A stretch of 64,000 nt of DNA from Streptomyces sannanensis (GTDB taxonomy: Bacteria; Actinomycetota; Actinomycetes; Streptomycetales; Streptomycetaceae): positions 2,852,001 to 2,916,000 of the forward strand of contig NZ_BAAAYL010000001.1 of the NCBI RefSeq assembly GCF_039536205.1, given 5' to 3'. Below, in pieces: positions 50,733 through 59,853 of the stretch. The notes under the pieces are model-generated. The model had not been told where the DNA came from and searched no databases. It saw nothing but the letters and a program-made list of their open reading frames with translations. The position numbers were made by a program, and so were the translations under genes. The first letter of the stretch is position 1; each line of letters begins with the position of its first letter.

Positions 50733-52502
50733 TTACTTGCCGAAGGCCATCAGGGCCTTCTCCTCGGTGTCCTTCTTGCCGAGGATCATGGAGTTGAGGA
50801 TGAAGAAGCGGCCGTCCACGTAGTCGATCCGCTTCGAGTGGAAGGTCTTCTCGATCCCGGCCGTCGACGCGGGGTTCTGGAGAACCGTCTTCGGGCTGCC
50901 GCCCGACGGGGCGATGCTCGTGACCGCTCCGCCCTTGCCGGCCGCCGGCTCCGTGTAGGCCAGGAGGTTCGCGCCCTCCATCTTCAGCGGCAGCATCGTG
51001 CGGCCCTCGTCGGCGGGGGAACGCCACTTCTCCTTGCCCGTGTCGAGGTCGAAGGCGACGATCTCGTTGGTGCGGGGCGAGGACCCCTTGGGCTTGGTCG
51101 GCAGATAAAGGGTGTTGCCGTCGGCAACCGCGCCGGTGCAGCCCTGAAGGCTGCGGTCGCTGAGCGCCCAGCCGCACTGGGGCTCGAAGCTGTCCTTGGT
51201 GGCGAGCTGGGAGCGGACCACGCCGGTGGAGGTGAGCGTGGAGATGTTCCACGCCTTCTTCTCCTCGTTGGTGAGGTACAGCACCACCGGGCTGACCGAG
51301 TAGACCCGTTCGACCTTCCAGCCCTTGGGGACCTCGAACGTCCACTTGGCCTTGCCCGTCGCCGGGTCGACCTCCTGCACCTGCTCGTATGCGTTGGGCT
51401 CGCCGTCGACGGTGCAGCCCGCCACGCCGACGAGCTTCTCGCCGCCCGCGAAGGCGTCGAACTTGCAGGCGCCCGGCATCTCGCCGAACAGCTTCCTGCC
51501 GTCGGTGACGGAGAAGGCGCTGGAGGTGCCCAAGCGGGAGGCGGTGACGGTGTCCCCCGCGATCGTCAGGTCCAACGAGGTCATGATGTCGAAGGTGTTC
51601 TCCTCCGGGATCTCCTTCTTCCAGCCGGCCTTCCCGGTGGTGAGGTCGATCTGCTGGAGCAGGCTGCACTCGCTGCTGCGGGTGTTGCCGTCCTTCACAC
51701 CGATGACGATCTTTCCGTCGGCGGTGGGCTGCAGGGGCGCGGCGCAGACCGGCGTCGCCAGCGGCACGCTCCACTTCTGTTTGCCGTCTGCCGCGGAATA
51801 GCCGGTGACCTCGCGGAACATGGCCTTCACGACGGTGTCGCCGGAGAACCACGGGCCGTAGGTCTCGCCACCGCTCTCCGGCAGCGCGGTGTGGTTCATG
51901 TGCAGGTAGAGCACCTTCGCCTCGCCGGGCTTGCGGCCCGCGTTCAGGTCCTCGGCGGCCTTGCGGCCGTCACCGCTGCCGTCGCCCTGGTCGACCGAGG
52001 CGGAGCCGGTCGGTGTGGGCGCGTCGCTGCCGCCCGCGACGGGCTTCTTCGGGTCGTCGGCACCGCCGCTCGTGGCGAGCCAGACTCCGCAGCCGACGAC
52101 GAGCAGGCCGGCCACGGCGGCCCCGATGATCGCGCCGGTCCTCCGTTTGAACGGCCCGTTCCCGCCGGCGGCCGTCGCGGGCGCGCCGGGGAACTGCTGC
52201 GGGGGGTACTGGCCGTACGGGCCGGACGGCTGCGCGTAGGGCCCGCCCTGCGGGTACCCGTGACCGGGCTGCCCACCCGGAGGGGTCTGCGCATATCCGT
52301 ACCCGGGTACAGGCGCCTGTGGCTGCCCGTACCCCGGCGTGACCGGCGCCTGGCCGGGAGCGGCGTCGCCGGGCGGCTGCGGCGCGCCGAAGCCGCCCGG
52401 CGGGGGATTCTGCGGGGCGCCGAAGCCCGGGGCCTCGCCCGAGGGGTCCTGTGGAGCCCCGAAGCCTCCCTGCGGCGGGTACGGGCTGGGCGGCTGGGTC
52501 AT
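50733..52502 (-). CDS. PQQ-like beta-propeller membrane protein (first of tandem pair)
   Basis: 589 aa, same plan as the next gene: GGFGAPQ-type Pro-rich N-terminus (about 140 residues), one membrane helix (AIIGAAVAGLLVVGCGVWLA), then a propeller with blades such as YSAADGKQKWSVPLATPVCA, IDLTTGKAGWKKEIPE, VDPATGKAKWTFEVP and FDLDTGKEKWRSPAD. Clear paralogue by tandem duplication. ATG at 52502 with AAGGGGG upstream. Function unknown; the LTTGKxxW blades are structural. Confidence 0.88.
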   Translation of the reverse strand: MTQPPSPYPPQGGFGAPQDPSGEAPGFGAPQNPPPGGFGAPQPPGDAAPGQAPVTPGYGQPQAPVPGYGYAQTPPGGQPGHGYPQGGPYAQPSGPYGQYPPQQFPGAPATAAGGNGPFKRRTGAIIGAAVAGLLVVGCGVWLATSGGADDPKKPVAGGSDAPTPTGSASVDQGDGSGDGRKAAEDLNAGRKPGEAKVLYLHMNHTALPESGGETYGPWFSGDTVVKAMFREVTGYSAADGKQKWSVPLATPVCAAPLQPTADGKIVIGVKDGNTRSSECSLLQQIDLTTGKAGWKKEIPEENTFDIMTSLDLTIAGDTVTASRLGTSSAFSVTDGRKLFGEMPGACKFDAFAGGEKLVGVAGCTVDGEPNAYEQVQEVDPATGKAKWTFEVPKGWKVERVYSVSPVVLYLTNEEKKAWNISTLTSTGVVRSQLATKDSFEPQCGWALSDRSLQGCTGAVADGNTLYLPTKPKGSSPRTNEIVAFDLDTGKEKWRSPADEGRTMLPLKMEGANLLAYTEPAAGKGGAVTSIAPSGGSPKTVLQNPASTAGIEKTFHSKRIDYVDGRFFILNSMILGKKDTEEKALMAFGK

Positions 52503-52659
52503 CGGCGGCGTCCCCCTTCGGCAGGGTCCGCTGCCCGGCCGGCCTCCCCCGCGTTCCCGGCGGCCGACTTGCCTCCGTACGGAGGGGATTCGGAAATGGA
52601 CCCCGCGGTTTCACATCGGTAAAGCGGGATTTCTTTCTATCACCGGGCCCCGTGACCGG

Positions 52660-52702
52660 ACGGGCCGGTCCACCCCCTGTGCCCAAGGGAGAACCGGCCC
52701 GT
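52660..52702 (-). terminator. Candidate terminator after ABC-F gene
   Basis: ACGGGCCGGT and ACCGGCCCGT form a 10-bp stem with a 23-nt loop, 31 bp past the ABC-F stop. No T-run; moderate support. Confidence 0.5.
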
Positions 52703-52733
52703 GATGCGCTTGTTATGTCCCGGCACGCGCTCT

Positions 52734-54545
52734 TTACGCGTCCTCCGCAAGCTCCAGCCAGCGCATCTCCAGCTCCTCGCGCTCGCCCGCCAGCACCCGC
52801 AGCTCCGCGTCGAGTCCGGCCACCTTCTCGAAGTCCGTGGCGTTCTCCGCGATTTGGGCGTGCAGCTTGGATTCCTTGTCGGAGATCTTGTCCAGTTGCC
52901 GCTCGATCTTCTGGAGTTCCTTCTTCGCGGCGCGCACGCTTTGAGAAGACGCGGTGTCCGCGGGCTTGTCCTTCGCGGCCGCGGGCGCCGGTGCCGGGGC
53001 CGCGGCCTCGACCATCATCTGACGCCGTTCCAGGTACTCGTCGATGCCGCGCGGCAGCATCCGCAGCGCGCCGTCGCCGAGCAGCGCGAACACCCGGTCC
53101 GTGGTCCGCTCGACGAAGAAGCGGTCGTGGGAGATGACGACCATCGAGCCGGGCCAGCCGTCGAGGAGGTCCTCCAACTGGGTCAGCGTCTCGATGTCGA
53201 GGTCGTTGGTGGGCTCGTCGAGGAAGAGGACGTTCGGCTCGTCCATCAGCAGCCGCAGCAGCTGGAGCCGGCGCCGCTCACCACCCGACAGGTCACCGAC
53301 CGGCGTCCACTGCTTCTCCTTGGCGAAGCCGAACTGCTCGCACAGCTGACCGGCCGTCATCTCCCGGCCCTTGCCGAGGTCGACCCGGTCACGGACCTGC
53401 TGGACGGCCTCCAGCACCCGTGTGGTGGGGTCGAGTTCGGCGACCTCCTGGGAGAGGTAGGCGAGCTTGACGGTCCTGCCGACGACGACCCGGCCCGCGG
53501 CGGGCTGCTTCTCCCCCTCCGTACGGGCCGCCTCGGCCAGCGCGCGCAGCAGCGAGGTCTTGCCGGCGCCGTTCACACCGACCAGGCCGATCCGGTCGCC
53601 GGGGCCGAGCTGCCAGGTCACGTGCTTCAGCAGCACCTTGGGGCCGGCCTGGACGGTGATGTTCTCCAGGTCGAAGACGGTCTTGCCGAGCCGGGCATTG
53701 GCGAACTTCATCAGCTCGGAGGTGTCGCGGGGCGGCGGCACGTCCGCGATGAGCGCGTTGGCCGCTTCGATGCGGAAGCGCGGCTTGGAGGTACGGGCCG
53801 GGGCGCCGCGGCGCAGCCAGGCCAGCTCCTTGCGGACCAGGTTCTGCCGCTTGGCCTCCTCCGTCGCGGCGATGCGCTCGCGCTCGGCGCGGGCGAAGAC
53901 GTAGTCGGAGTAGCCGCCCTCGTACTCGTACACCGAGCCGCGCTGGACGTCCCACATGCGCGTACACACCTGGTCGAGGAACCAGCGGTCGTGCGTGACG
54001 CACACCAGCGCCGAGCGGCGCTCCCGGAGGTGCTTGGCCAGCCAGGCGATGCCCTCCACGTCGAGGTGGTTGGTCGGCTCGTCGAGGACGATCAGATCCG
54101 GCTCGCCGATGAGCAGCTTGGCGAGCGCGATCCGGCGGCGCTCGCCACCGGAGAGCGGGCCGATGACCGTGTCCAGGCCCTGCGGGAAGCCGGAGAGGTC
54201 GAGCCCGTCGAAGAGTCCGGTGAGCACATCGCGGATCCTGGCGTTGCCGGCCCACTCGTGATCGGCGAGGTCGCCGATCACCTCGTGCCGGATGGTGGCG
54301 GCGGGGTCGAGCGAGTCGTGCTGGGTGAGCACACCGAGCCGCAGCCCGCCGCTGTGCGTGACCCGGCCGCTGTCGGCCTCCTCCAGCTTGGCGAGCATCC
54401 GGATGAGGGTGGTCTTGCCGTCGCCGTTGCGGCCGACGACACCGATCCGGTCCCCCTCGGACACGCCGAGAGACACGCCGTCGAGCAGGGCACGCGTGCC
54501 GTACACCTTGCTGACGTCCTCGACATTGACCAGATTGACGGCCAT
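52734..54545 (-). CDS. ABC-F family ATPase (Uup-like)
   Basis: 603 aa with two ABC domains and no membrane segments. Domain 1: GRNGDGKTTLIRMLAKLEEA, LSGGERRRIALAKLLIGEPD, LIVLDEPTNHLD. Domain 2: GVNGAGKTSLLRALAE, LSGGERRRLQLLRLLMDEPN, VLFLDEPTNDLD. The interdomain linker is about 80 residues with basic helices. The C-terminal ~80 residues form a coiled coil (KKELQKIERQLDKISDKESK), as in Uup. ABC-F proteins act on ribosomes in translation quality control or antibiotic protection. ATG at 54545 has AGGAG 5 nt upstream. Confidence 0.95.
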   Translation of the reverse strand: MAVNLVNVEDVSKVYGTRALLDGVSLGVSEGDRIGVVGRNGDGKTTLIRMLAKLEEADSGRVTHSGGLRLGVLTQHDSLDPAATIRHEVIGDLADHEWAGNARIRDVLTGLFDGLDLSGFPQGLDTVIGPLSGGERRRIALAKLLIGEPDLIVLDEPTNHLDVEGIAWLAKHLRERRSALVCVTHDRWFLDQVCTRMWDVQRGSVYEYEGGYSDYVFARAERERIAATEEAKRQNLVRKELAWLRRGAPARTSKPRFRIEAANALIADVPPPRDTSELMKFANARLGKTVFDLENITVQAGPKVLLKHVTWQLGPGDRIGLVGVNGAGKTSLLRALAEAARTEGEKQPAAGRVVVGRTVKLAYLSQEVAELDPTTRVLEAVQQVRDRVDLGKGREMTAGQLCEQFGFAKEKQWTPVGDLSGGERRRLQLLRLLMDEPNVLFLDEPTNDLDIETLTQLEDLLDGWPGSMVVISHDRFFVERTTDRVFALLGDGALRMLPRGIDEYLERRQMMVEAAAPAPAPAAAKDKPADTASSQSVRAAKKELQKIERQLDKISDKESKLHAQIAENATDFEKVAGLDAELRVLAGEREELEMRWLELAEDA

Positions 54546-54787
54546 CAACGCTCCTGGGAAGGGGATCGATCAGTCTCCCAGCGTAGTCGCCACGAACGAC
54601 ACCACCCGTGCCAGGCCGAGCGTCGCCCGTCGCACTCTTCGCGTACCCCCGCTCCGTCGTGGGCGAGGCGATCCGGTCGTCGTCCGCCCCGTCGGCTTCG
54701 GCGCGGAGACTCCGGCCTCCATGCCGGGGAGGTTCACGGCCGTCAACGATCAGGGTCGGGCCTGAGTACGTGTCGCGCCGGCCGGAC

Positions 54788-54923
54788 TCAGAGCTCCTTC
54801 AGTGCGTCCGGCCTGATGTCGATGTCGTACGGGACCGTGGTCTTGAGCCGGTCGTGATACGTACCGGTGAGCGCGTAGCGTGATGCCACCCCGGTGGCCG
54901 CATCCGCAGCCCTCCGCGCCTCG
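54788..54923 (-). pseudogene. Possible C-terminal remnant of a Uma2-family gene
   Basis: Just after ispE on the minus strand, a fragment reads ASRYALTGTYHDRLKTTVPY then DIDIRPDALKEL and a stop. This resembles the last strands of Uma2 (DUF820) proteins. No start or N-terminal domain is present, and it is squeezed between ispE and a gene-free stretch. Assignment is tentative. Confidence 0.4.
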
Positions 54924-55826
54924 TCATCCCACCACCGTCGCCCCTGCCGCCGGGGACGCGGCGACACGGGCGGCGCGGCAGGTGCCCGAGGCCAGCAGGG
55001 CCTCGGCGACGGCCCGGGCCGAGTCCGCGTCCTTGGCCAGGAAGGCCGTGGTGGGGCCCGAGCCGGAGACCAGGGCGGCGAGGGCGCCCGCCGCGGTGCC
55101 GGCGGACAGGGTGTCCGCCAGGGACGGGCGCAACGACAGGGCCGCGGGCTGGAGGTCGTTCGCCAGGGCGTCGGCGAGGGCGGCCGTGTCACCGGTGCGC
55201 AGGGCGTCCAGCAGGACCGGGGACGCCTCCGGCAGGGGGACGTCCGTGCCCTCGGTGAGGCGGTCGAACTCGCGGAAGACGACCGGCGTGGAGAGCCCGC
55301 CGTCCGCCACCGCGAACACCCAGTGGAAGGTGCCGCCGACCTCGAGGGGAGTCAGGAGCTCCCCCCGGCCGGTACCGAGGGCGGCGCCGCCGACCAGGCT
55401 GAAGGGGACGTCGCTGCCGAGTTCGGCGCAGATGGCGAGGAGTTCCTCGCGGGACGCCCCGGTGCCCCACAGCGCGTCGCACGCCAGCAGCGCGCCCGCG
55501 CCGTCGGCGCTGCCGCCCGCCATGCCGCCGGCGACCGGGATGTCCTTGGCGATGTGGATGTGGACGTCCGGCTCGATGCCGTGACGGCCGGCGAGCGCGA
55601 TGGCCGCGCGCGCGGCGAGGTTCGTACGGTCCAGGGGGACCTGGTCCGCGTCGGGCCCGGAGCAGGTGATCCGCAGCTCGTCGGCCGGGGTGACGGTCAC
55701 CTCGTCGTACAGGCCGACGGCGAGGAAGACATTGGCGAGGTCGTGGAACCCGTCGGGCCGGGCCGCGCCGACTGCGAGCTGGACGTTGACCTTGGCGGGG
55801 ACTCGTACGGTGACGGAGCCGGACAC
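54924..55826 (-). CDS. ispE: 4-diphosphocytidyl-2-C-methyl-D-erythritol kinase
   Basis: 300 aa GHMP kinase of the MEP isoprenoid pathway; it phosphorylates CDP-ME. The N-terminal VRVPAKVNVQLAVGAARPDG holds the conserved Lys. The ATP loop is PVAGGMAGGSADGAGALLAC and the third motif is LVSGSGPTTAFLAKDA. GTG at 55826 with GAGAGG 8 nt upstream. Adjacent to rsmA in the usual actinobacterial order rsmA-ispE. Confidence 0.96.
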   Translation of the reverse strand: MSGSVTVRVPAKVNVQLAVGAARPDGFHDLANVFLAVGLYDEVTVTPADELRITCSGPDADQVPLDRTNLAARAAIALAGRHGIEPDVHIHIAKDIPVAGGMAGGSADGAGALLACDALWGTGASREELLAICAELGSDVPFSLVGGAALGTGRGELLTPLEVGGTFHWVFAVADGGLSTPVVFREFDRLTEGTDVPLPEASPVLLDALRTGDTAALADALANDLQPAALSLRPSLADTLSAGTAAGALAALVSGSGPTTAFLAKDADSARAVAEALLASGTCRAARVAASPAAGATVVG

Positions 55827-56020
55827 GTGCGGGACCTCTCGGGAACGGGGCGGAAACGGACGGGTGCAACACCGCGACCGGGCCGGGCTGACTCACTGAC
55901 AGGAGACATCGAAGCGGTCGGACGGACCGCACGGGCCCTCGGGGGACCGACTGCCGTGGCGGGGCGGAACGGGCCGCACGCATACCGCGCCCCGGCCCGA
56001 CCGGCCCGGGGCGCGGAGGG
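55827..56020. other. ispE-rsmA intergenic stretch
   Basis: 194 bp, GC-rich, no gene. It includes CGGGCCGGGCTGA and ACCGGCCCGG-type short inverted motifs; possible ispE promoter. Confidence 0.35.
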
Positions 56021-56896
56021 TCAGAACGCGGATGCCGGTGCCGGCCGGTGTTCGGCGATCGCCGAGAAATCCTCGACCGTCAGGGACTCGCCCCGCGCCT
56101 GCGGGGAGACACCGGCCGCGACCAGCGCGGCCTCGGCCCCGGCGGCGGAGCCGGCCCAGCCGGCGAGCGCGGCACGCAGGGTCTTGCGGCGCTGCGCGAA
56201 GGCCGCGTCGACGACGGCGAAGACCTCGGCCTTGGTGGCGGTGGTCTTCGGCGGCTCGCGGCGGACCAGGGAGACGAGGCCGGAGTCGACGTTCGGGGCG
56301 GGCCAGAACACATTGCGGCCGATGGCGCCGGCGCGCTTGACCTCGGCATACCAGTTGGCCTTCACGGAGGGCACGCCGTACACCTTGTTGCCGGGCCGGG
56401 CGGCGAGCCGGTCGGCGACCTCGGCCTGGACCATCACCAGGGTCCGCTCGATGGTCGGGAAACGGTCGAGCATGTGGAGCAGGACCGGGACGGCCACGTT
56501 GTACGGGAGGTTGGCGACCAGCGCGGTCGGGGCGGGGCCCGGCAGCTCCTCGACACGCATGGCGTCGGAGTGGACGAGGGCGAAGCGGTCCTTCTTCGAC
56601 GGCATGCGCGCGGCGATCGTCGACGGCAGCGCCGCGGCCAGGACGTCGTCGATCTCGACGGCCGTGACCCGGTCGGCGGCCTCCAGCAGGGCCAGGGTCA
56701 GCGAGCCGAGCCCGGGGCCGACCTCGACGACCACGTCGTCGGGACGGACCTCGGCCGTGCGGACGATCCGGCGGACGGTGTTGGCGTCGATGACGAAGTT
56801 CTGGCCACGCTGCTTGGTGGGGCGTACGCCCAGTGCTGCGGCGAGTTCGCGGATGTCGGCGGGGCCCAGGAGGGCGTCGGGCTCTGTGGTGCTCAC
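56021..56896 (-). CDS. rsmA: 16S rRNA dimethyladenosine transferase (KsgA)
   Basis: 291 aa. It dimethylates the two adjacent adenines near the 3' end of 16S r[23 protein letters not shown], the SAM motif [27 protein letters not shown], and the catalytic [15 protein letters not shown] (NLPY) are all present. GTG at 56896 overlaps the rpf stop by 4 bp (GTGA), so translation is coupled. Confidence 0.97.
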   Translation of the reverse strand: MSTTEPDALLGPADIRELAAALGVRPTKQRGQNFVIDANTVRRIVRTAEVRPDDVVVEVGPGLGSLTLALLEAADRVTAVEIDDVLAAALPSTIAARMPSKKDRFALVHSDAMRVEELPGPAPTALVANLPYNVAVPVLLHMLDRFPTIERTLVMVQAEVADRLAARPGNKVYGVPSVKANWYAEVKRAGAIGRNVFWPAPNVDSGLVSLVRREPPKTTATKAEVFAVVDAAFAQRRKTLRAALAGWAGSAAGAEAALVAAGVSPQARGESLTVEDFSAIAEHRPAPASAF

Positions 56897-58221
56897 CCGT
56901 AAAGCCTACGGCCGCAGTGCGGCCACGGACTCGACCCCCGCTGTACGTAGAGCTTCTTCGCCCGGTACGTCTGTTCCGCGACCGAGGCGTCCTGCGGCCG
57001 TCCACGGCCGCCGAGGGCGTGCCAGGTCCGGACGTCGAACTGGTACAGGCCGCCGTACCTCCCGGACGGATCGGCGGCGTGTGCCCGCCCGCCGGACTCG
57101 CACTGCGCGAGCGCGGTCCAGTTCAGGCCGTCCGCGCCGGAGACCGAGGGCGGCAGCGGTTTGGTGCCGATCTTCACCAGCTGGTGAACGGGCTCCAGGA
57201 GGACCTCCTCGCCGGTCCTGCGCGATTTCTGCCGGACACCGTTGACGGTCCGCAGGACGTATGTGACGCGGCGGCTGCCGCGCCGCCCGGCTCGTACGAC
57301 GACCTCGGTGCCGGCGAAGAGGTCCGGGTCATGGGTCTTCTCGACGTCGAAGGGGATGGGTTCCTCGCGGACCTCCTCGCTGTCCCTGATCCGCATGACG
57401 GTGACGGTCTGGCCGTCGCGCGGGAAGCTGCCGGGCGGTACGGAGGTGGTGTCCAGTCCGCGCAGGGTGATCCCGGCCTGCTGGAGGGTCTCCCCCACGG
57501 TCGCGGCGTTCGTACGGACGGTGCGTTCGCGGCCGTCCACCATGAAGGTCACGGTGCGTTCGGTGCGTACGTCGAGGGCGAGGCCGGAGCGGGAGATCCG
57601 GGAGGAGCGCGAGACGGAGAGATACGTGCCCTCCCCGCGCACCCCGAGCCGGCGCAGCGCGCCCTCCACCGTGCCGGCGGTGGTCCACAGCCGGCGGCGC
57701 TGCCCGTCGATGGTGATGGTGACGGGGCGTCCGTAGCGGACGACGACCTCGTCGCCGCCGGTCAGGGGGGTGGCGGGGGCGGGGGCGACGAGGTCGTGGG
57801 CGCCGATGTCGATGCCCTCGTCGTCGAGGAACTCGGCGACATCGCCGGCGAAGGTGTGCACGGTGTGGGACTCGCCGCCGTCGACGGTGAGGCGGACGGC
57901 CTTGTCGTTGGCGACGAACGCCGAGGTGCCGCCGGCCAGAAAGGCGACGACCAGGGCCTGCGGCACGAGCCGCCGCAGATGCTCGGGCCGCTGGGCGGCC
58001 CGGTGCCGCCGAGCGGCCCTGCGCGTCTCCCGCCCATCGGTCCCCTCGTTCCGGGGGCCCGGTGCGGCGGGCGGGTCCGCGGCTGCCCGTCGGCCCGTGT
58101 GTGTCGGGGCCGTGTGCGGGTTCACGCTCGCCGGTGGAGGGGCGGGCGCTGCCGGCCTCGGTGCGGGGCGGGCACCCCGGGGGGCACGGTGACTGCGGCT
58201 GCTGCTCTGCGAAATGCTCAC
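56893..58221 (-). CDS. Resuscitation-promoting factor (RpfB-like; DUF348-G5-transglycosylase)
   Basis: 442 aa secreted or membrane-tethered peptidoglycan hydrolase that aids spore germination and regrowth. An Ala/Pro-rich N-terminus precedes a membrane helix ([20 protein letters not shown]). Three DUF348 repeats ([60 protein letters not shown]) follow, then a G5 domain ([20 protein letters not shown]) and the Rpf lytic domain ([20 protein letters not shown] with catalytic Glu). GTG at 58221 has GGAG 5 nt upstream. It is coupled to rsmA. Confidence 0.95.
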   Translation of the reverse strand: MSISQSSSRSHRAPRGARPAPRPAAPAPPPASVNPHTAPTHTGRRAAADPPAAPGPRNEGTDGRETRRAARRHRAAQRPEHLRRLVPQALVVAFLAGGTSAFVANDKAVRLTVDGGESHTVHTFAGDVAEFLDDEGIDIGAHDLVAPAPATPLTGGDEVVVRYGRPVTITIDGQRRRLWTTAGTVEGALRRLGVRGEGTYLSVSRSSRISRSGLALDVRTERTVTFMVDGRERTVRTNAATVGETLQQAGITLRGLDTTSVPPGSFPRDGQTVTVMRIRDSEEVREEPIPFDVEKTHDPDLFAGTEVVVRAGRRGSRRVTYVLRTVNGVRQKSRRTGEEVLLEPVHQLVKIGTKPLPPSVSGADGLNWTALAQCESGGRAHAADPSGRYGGLYQFDVRTWHALGGRGRPQDASVAEQTYRAKKLYVQRGSSPWPHCGRRLYG

Positions 58222-58331
58222 GAACGCTCCGTCCGGTCCGGTTCGGGCCGGGACACTAGCGGAGCGTTCGTCACTCTCCAAAGCGGCACGACAACGCTCT
58301 GTCATGAGCGAACAGAGCGAGTCGTTGTCGG

Positions 58332-59201
58332 TCAGTAACCGAAAGCGTGCGCCGTATTGGCCGAGATCGTCGCGGCCAGGGTGTCCGCCTCGACACCTCG
58401 CACCGCGGCCATGGCCCGTACCGTGACCGGGACGAGATACGGCGCATTGGGCCGCCCGCGATACGGGGCCGGGGTCAGGAAGGGCGCGTCGGTCTCGACG
58501 AGGACCAGCTCCGCGGGCGCGACGGCCAGCGCGTCGCGCAGGTGCTGGGCGTTCTTGAAGGTGACGTTGCCGGCGAAGGACATGAAGTATCCGGCCTCGG
58601 CGCAGGTCTTCGCCATCGCGGCGTCGCCGGAGTAGCAGTGGAAGACGGTGCGTTCGGGGGCGCCTTCCTCGGCCAGGATGCGCAGGACGTCCGCGTGCGC
58701 GTCGCGGTCGTGGATGACGAGCGCCTTGCCGTGCCGCTTGGCGATCTCGATATGGGCGCGGAAGGAACGTTCCTGGGCGGCCATGCCCTCGGGACCCGTA
58801 CGGAAGTGGTCGAGCCCCGTCTCGCCGACGGCCCGTACGTGCGGAAGGGCGGCGAGCCGGTCGATCTCGGCGAGCGCCTCGTCGAGCGCGGCGTCCCCGC
58901 CGGGCATCCGGGCGCCCTGCCGCGACCAGCCATCGGGGTCGCCGAGAACGATCCGCGGTGCCTCGTTGGGGTGCAGGGCGACCGCGGCGTGCACGTTCTC
59001 GTGCATGGCGGCCGTCTCCGCCGCCCAGCGCGAGCCCTTGATGTCGCAGCCCACCTGGACCACGGTGGTGACGCCGACCGAGGCGGCCTTGGCGAGGGCC
59101 TCCTCGACGGTGTCGTGCTGCATGTCCAGGTGGGTGTGCGAATCGGCGACCGGCACTCCGAGCGGTACGGGCAGCGGCGGCGGGGCGTCCTTCGAGCTCA
59201 T
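58332..59201 (-). CDS. tatD: TatD-family metal-dependent deoxyribonuclease
   Basis: 289 aa amidohydrolase-fold 3'-5' DNase. Metal ligands appear in VADSHTHLDM, AVGETGLDHFR, LVIHDRDAHADVL, VFHCYSGDAAMAKTC and LVETDAPFLTP. It is linked to oxidative DNA damage processing in E. coli. ATG at 59201. It lies upstream of rpf in transcription order. Confidence 0.95.
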   Translation of the reverse strand: MSSKDAPPPLPVPLGVPVADSHTHLDMQHDTVEEALAKAASVGVTTVVQVGCDIKGSRWAAETAAMHENVHAAVALHPNEAPRIVLGDPDGWSRQGARMPGGDAALDEALAEIDRLAALPHVRAVGETGLDHFRTGPEGMAAQERSFRAHIEIAKRHGKALVIHDRDAHADVLRILAEEGAPERTVFHCYSGDAAMAKTCAEAGYFMSFAGNVTFKNAQHLRDALAVAPAELVLVETDAPFLTPAPYRGRPNAPYLVPVTVRAMAAVRGVEADTLAATISANTAHAFGY

Positions 59202-59243
59202 GAGGACGATCCTATGAGAGCCCGGTGACGCCGGGCCCTGACC

Positions 59244-59678
59244 TCAGGTGCGGTGCTTGCGGCCGCGCAGTACGTCGCCGAGGCGGCGACGCCGTTCGGG
59301 CCGGTCCCCGCCCTCGGTCTTCGCCTCCGGGACCGATGCGGGGACGGGCCCCGCGGCGGCACCCGTGGGGGGCGCCAGATGCTGACGGCGGAGCGACTCC
59401 ACGAGGGAGGACACCTGACCGGCCCGCATGATGCGGATCTTGTGCCCGCCGCAGTTGAGGCAACTGAGCCGGTTCAGTGGGGACGGCACCTGCTGACCCT
59501 GCACGCGGTACACGAAGAAGGGCTGACCGCGGCCGTCTATGTGGTGCTCGATGTCGTAGGTCTGCTCCCAGGCGTGGCCGCACGTCACACATGCGAACGC
59601 GTAGGACTCCTGCACGGTCTCGGGCGGGGCGACCCGGACGGGCCGTGCTCCGCTCGGGGTGCCCGGTATTTCACTCAT
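59244..59678 (-). CDS. Zinc-ribbon hypothetical protein
   Basis: 144 aa. Two Cys pairs, FACVTCGHAWEQTYDIEHH (about 32-50) and LSCLNCGGHKIRIM (about 80-93), suggest one zinc ribbon with an insert. A basic tail (RRRRLGDVLRGRKHRT) ends the protein. ATG at 59678 has GGAGG 7 nt upstream. Conserved next to tatD and rsmI in Streptomyces as I recall; function unknown. Confidence 0.85.
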   Translation of the reverse strand: MSEIPGTPSGARPVRVAPPETVQESYAFACVTCGHAWEQTYDIEHHIDGRGQPFFVYRVQGQQVPSPLNRLSCLNCGGHKIRIMRAGQVSSLVESLRRQHLAPPTGAAAGPVPASVPEAKTEGGDRPERRRRLGDVLRGRKHRT

Positions 59679-59754
59679 GCCAGCTCCTCCTGTCCACCAC
59701 CCCTGCCACGCAGGCGGTGTGTATCCAGTGGACGCCTGTTCCGGCGGGAGCGCA

Positions 59755-59809
59755 TCAGGCCTTCCGGCTAATTGGTGAGGATTTGGCCGCCACGTTCCGG
59801 AAGGCCTGA
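59755..59809. promoter_or_regulatory. Long inverted repeat between rsmI and zinc-ribbon gene
   Basis: TCAGGCCTTCCGG and CCGGAAGGCCTGA form a 13-bp perfect inverted repeat with 29 nt between arms. On the minus strand it starts 44 bp after the rsmI stop and could be a terminator for rsmI or an operator for the zinc-ribbon gene. AT-rich sequence (CTTTGCTTTTCACGATAG) lies nearby. Confidence 0.55.
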
Positions 59810-59853
59810 ATGCACGGTCTGAGCTTTGCTTTTCACGATAGACCTTTACGCAC

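Noticed and set aside
47615..50797. A 1060-codon plus-strand open frame
   Set aside because: Antisense to the atypical response regulator and a propeller gene; composition is shadow-like.
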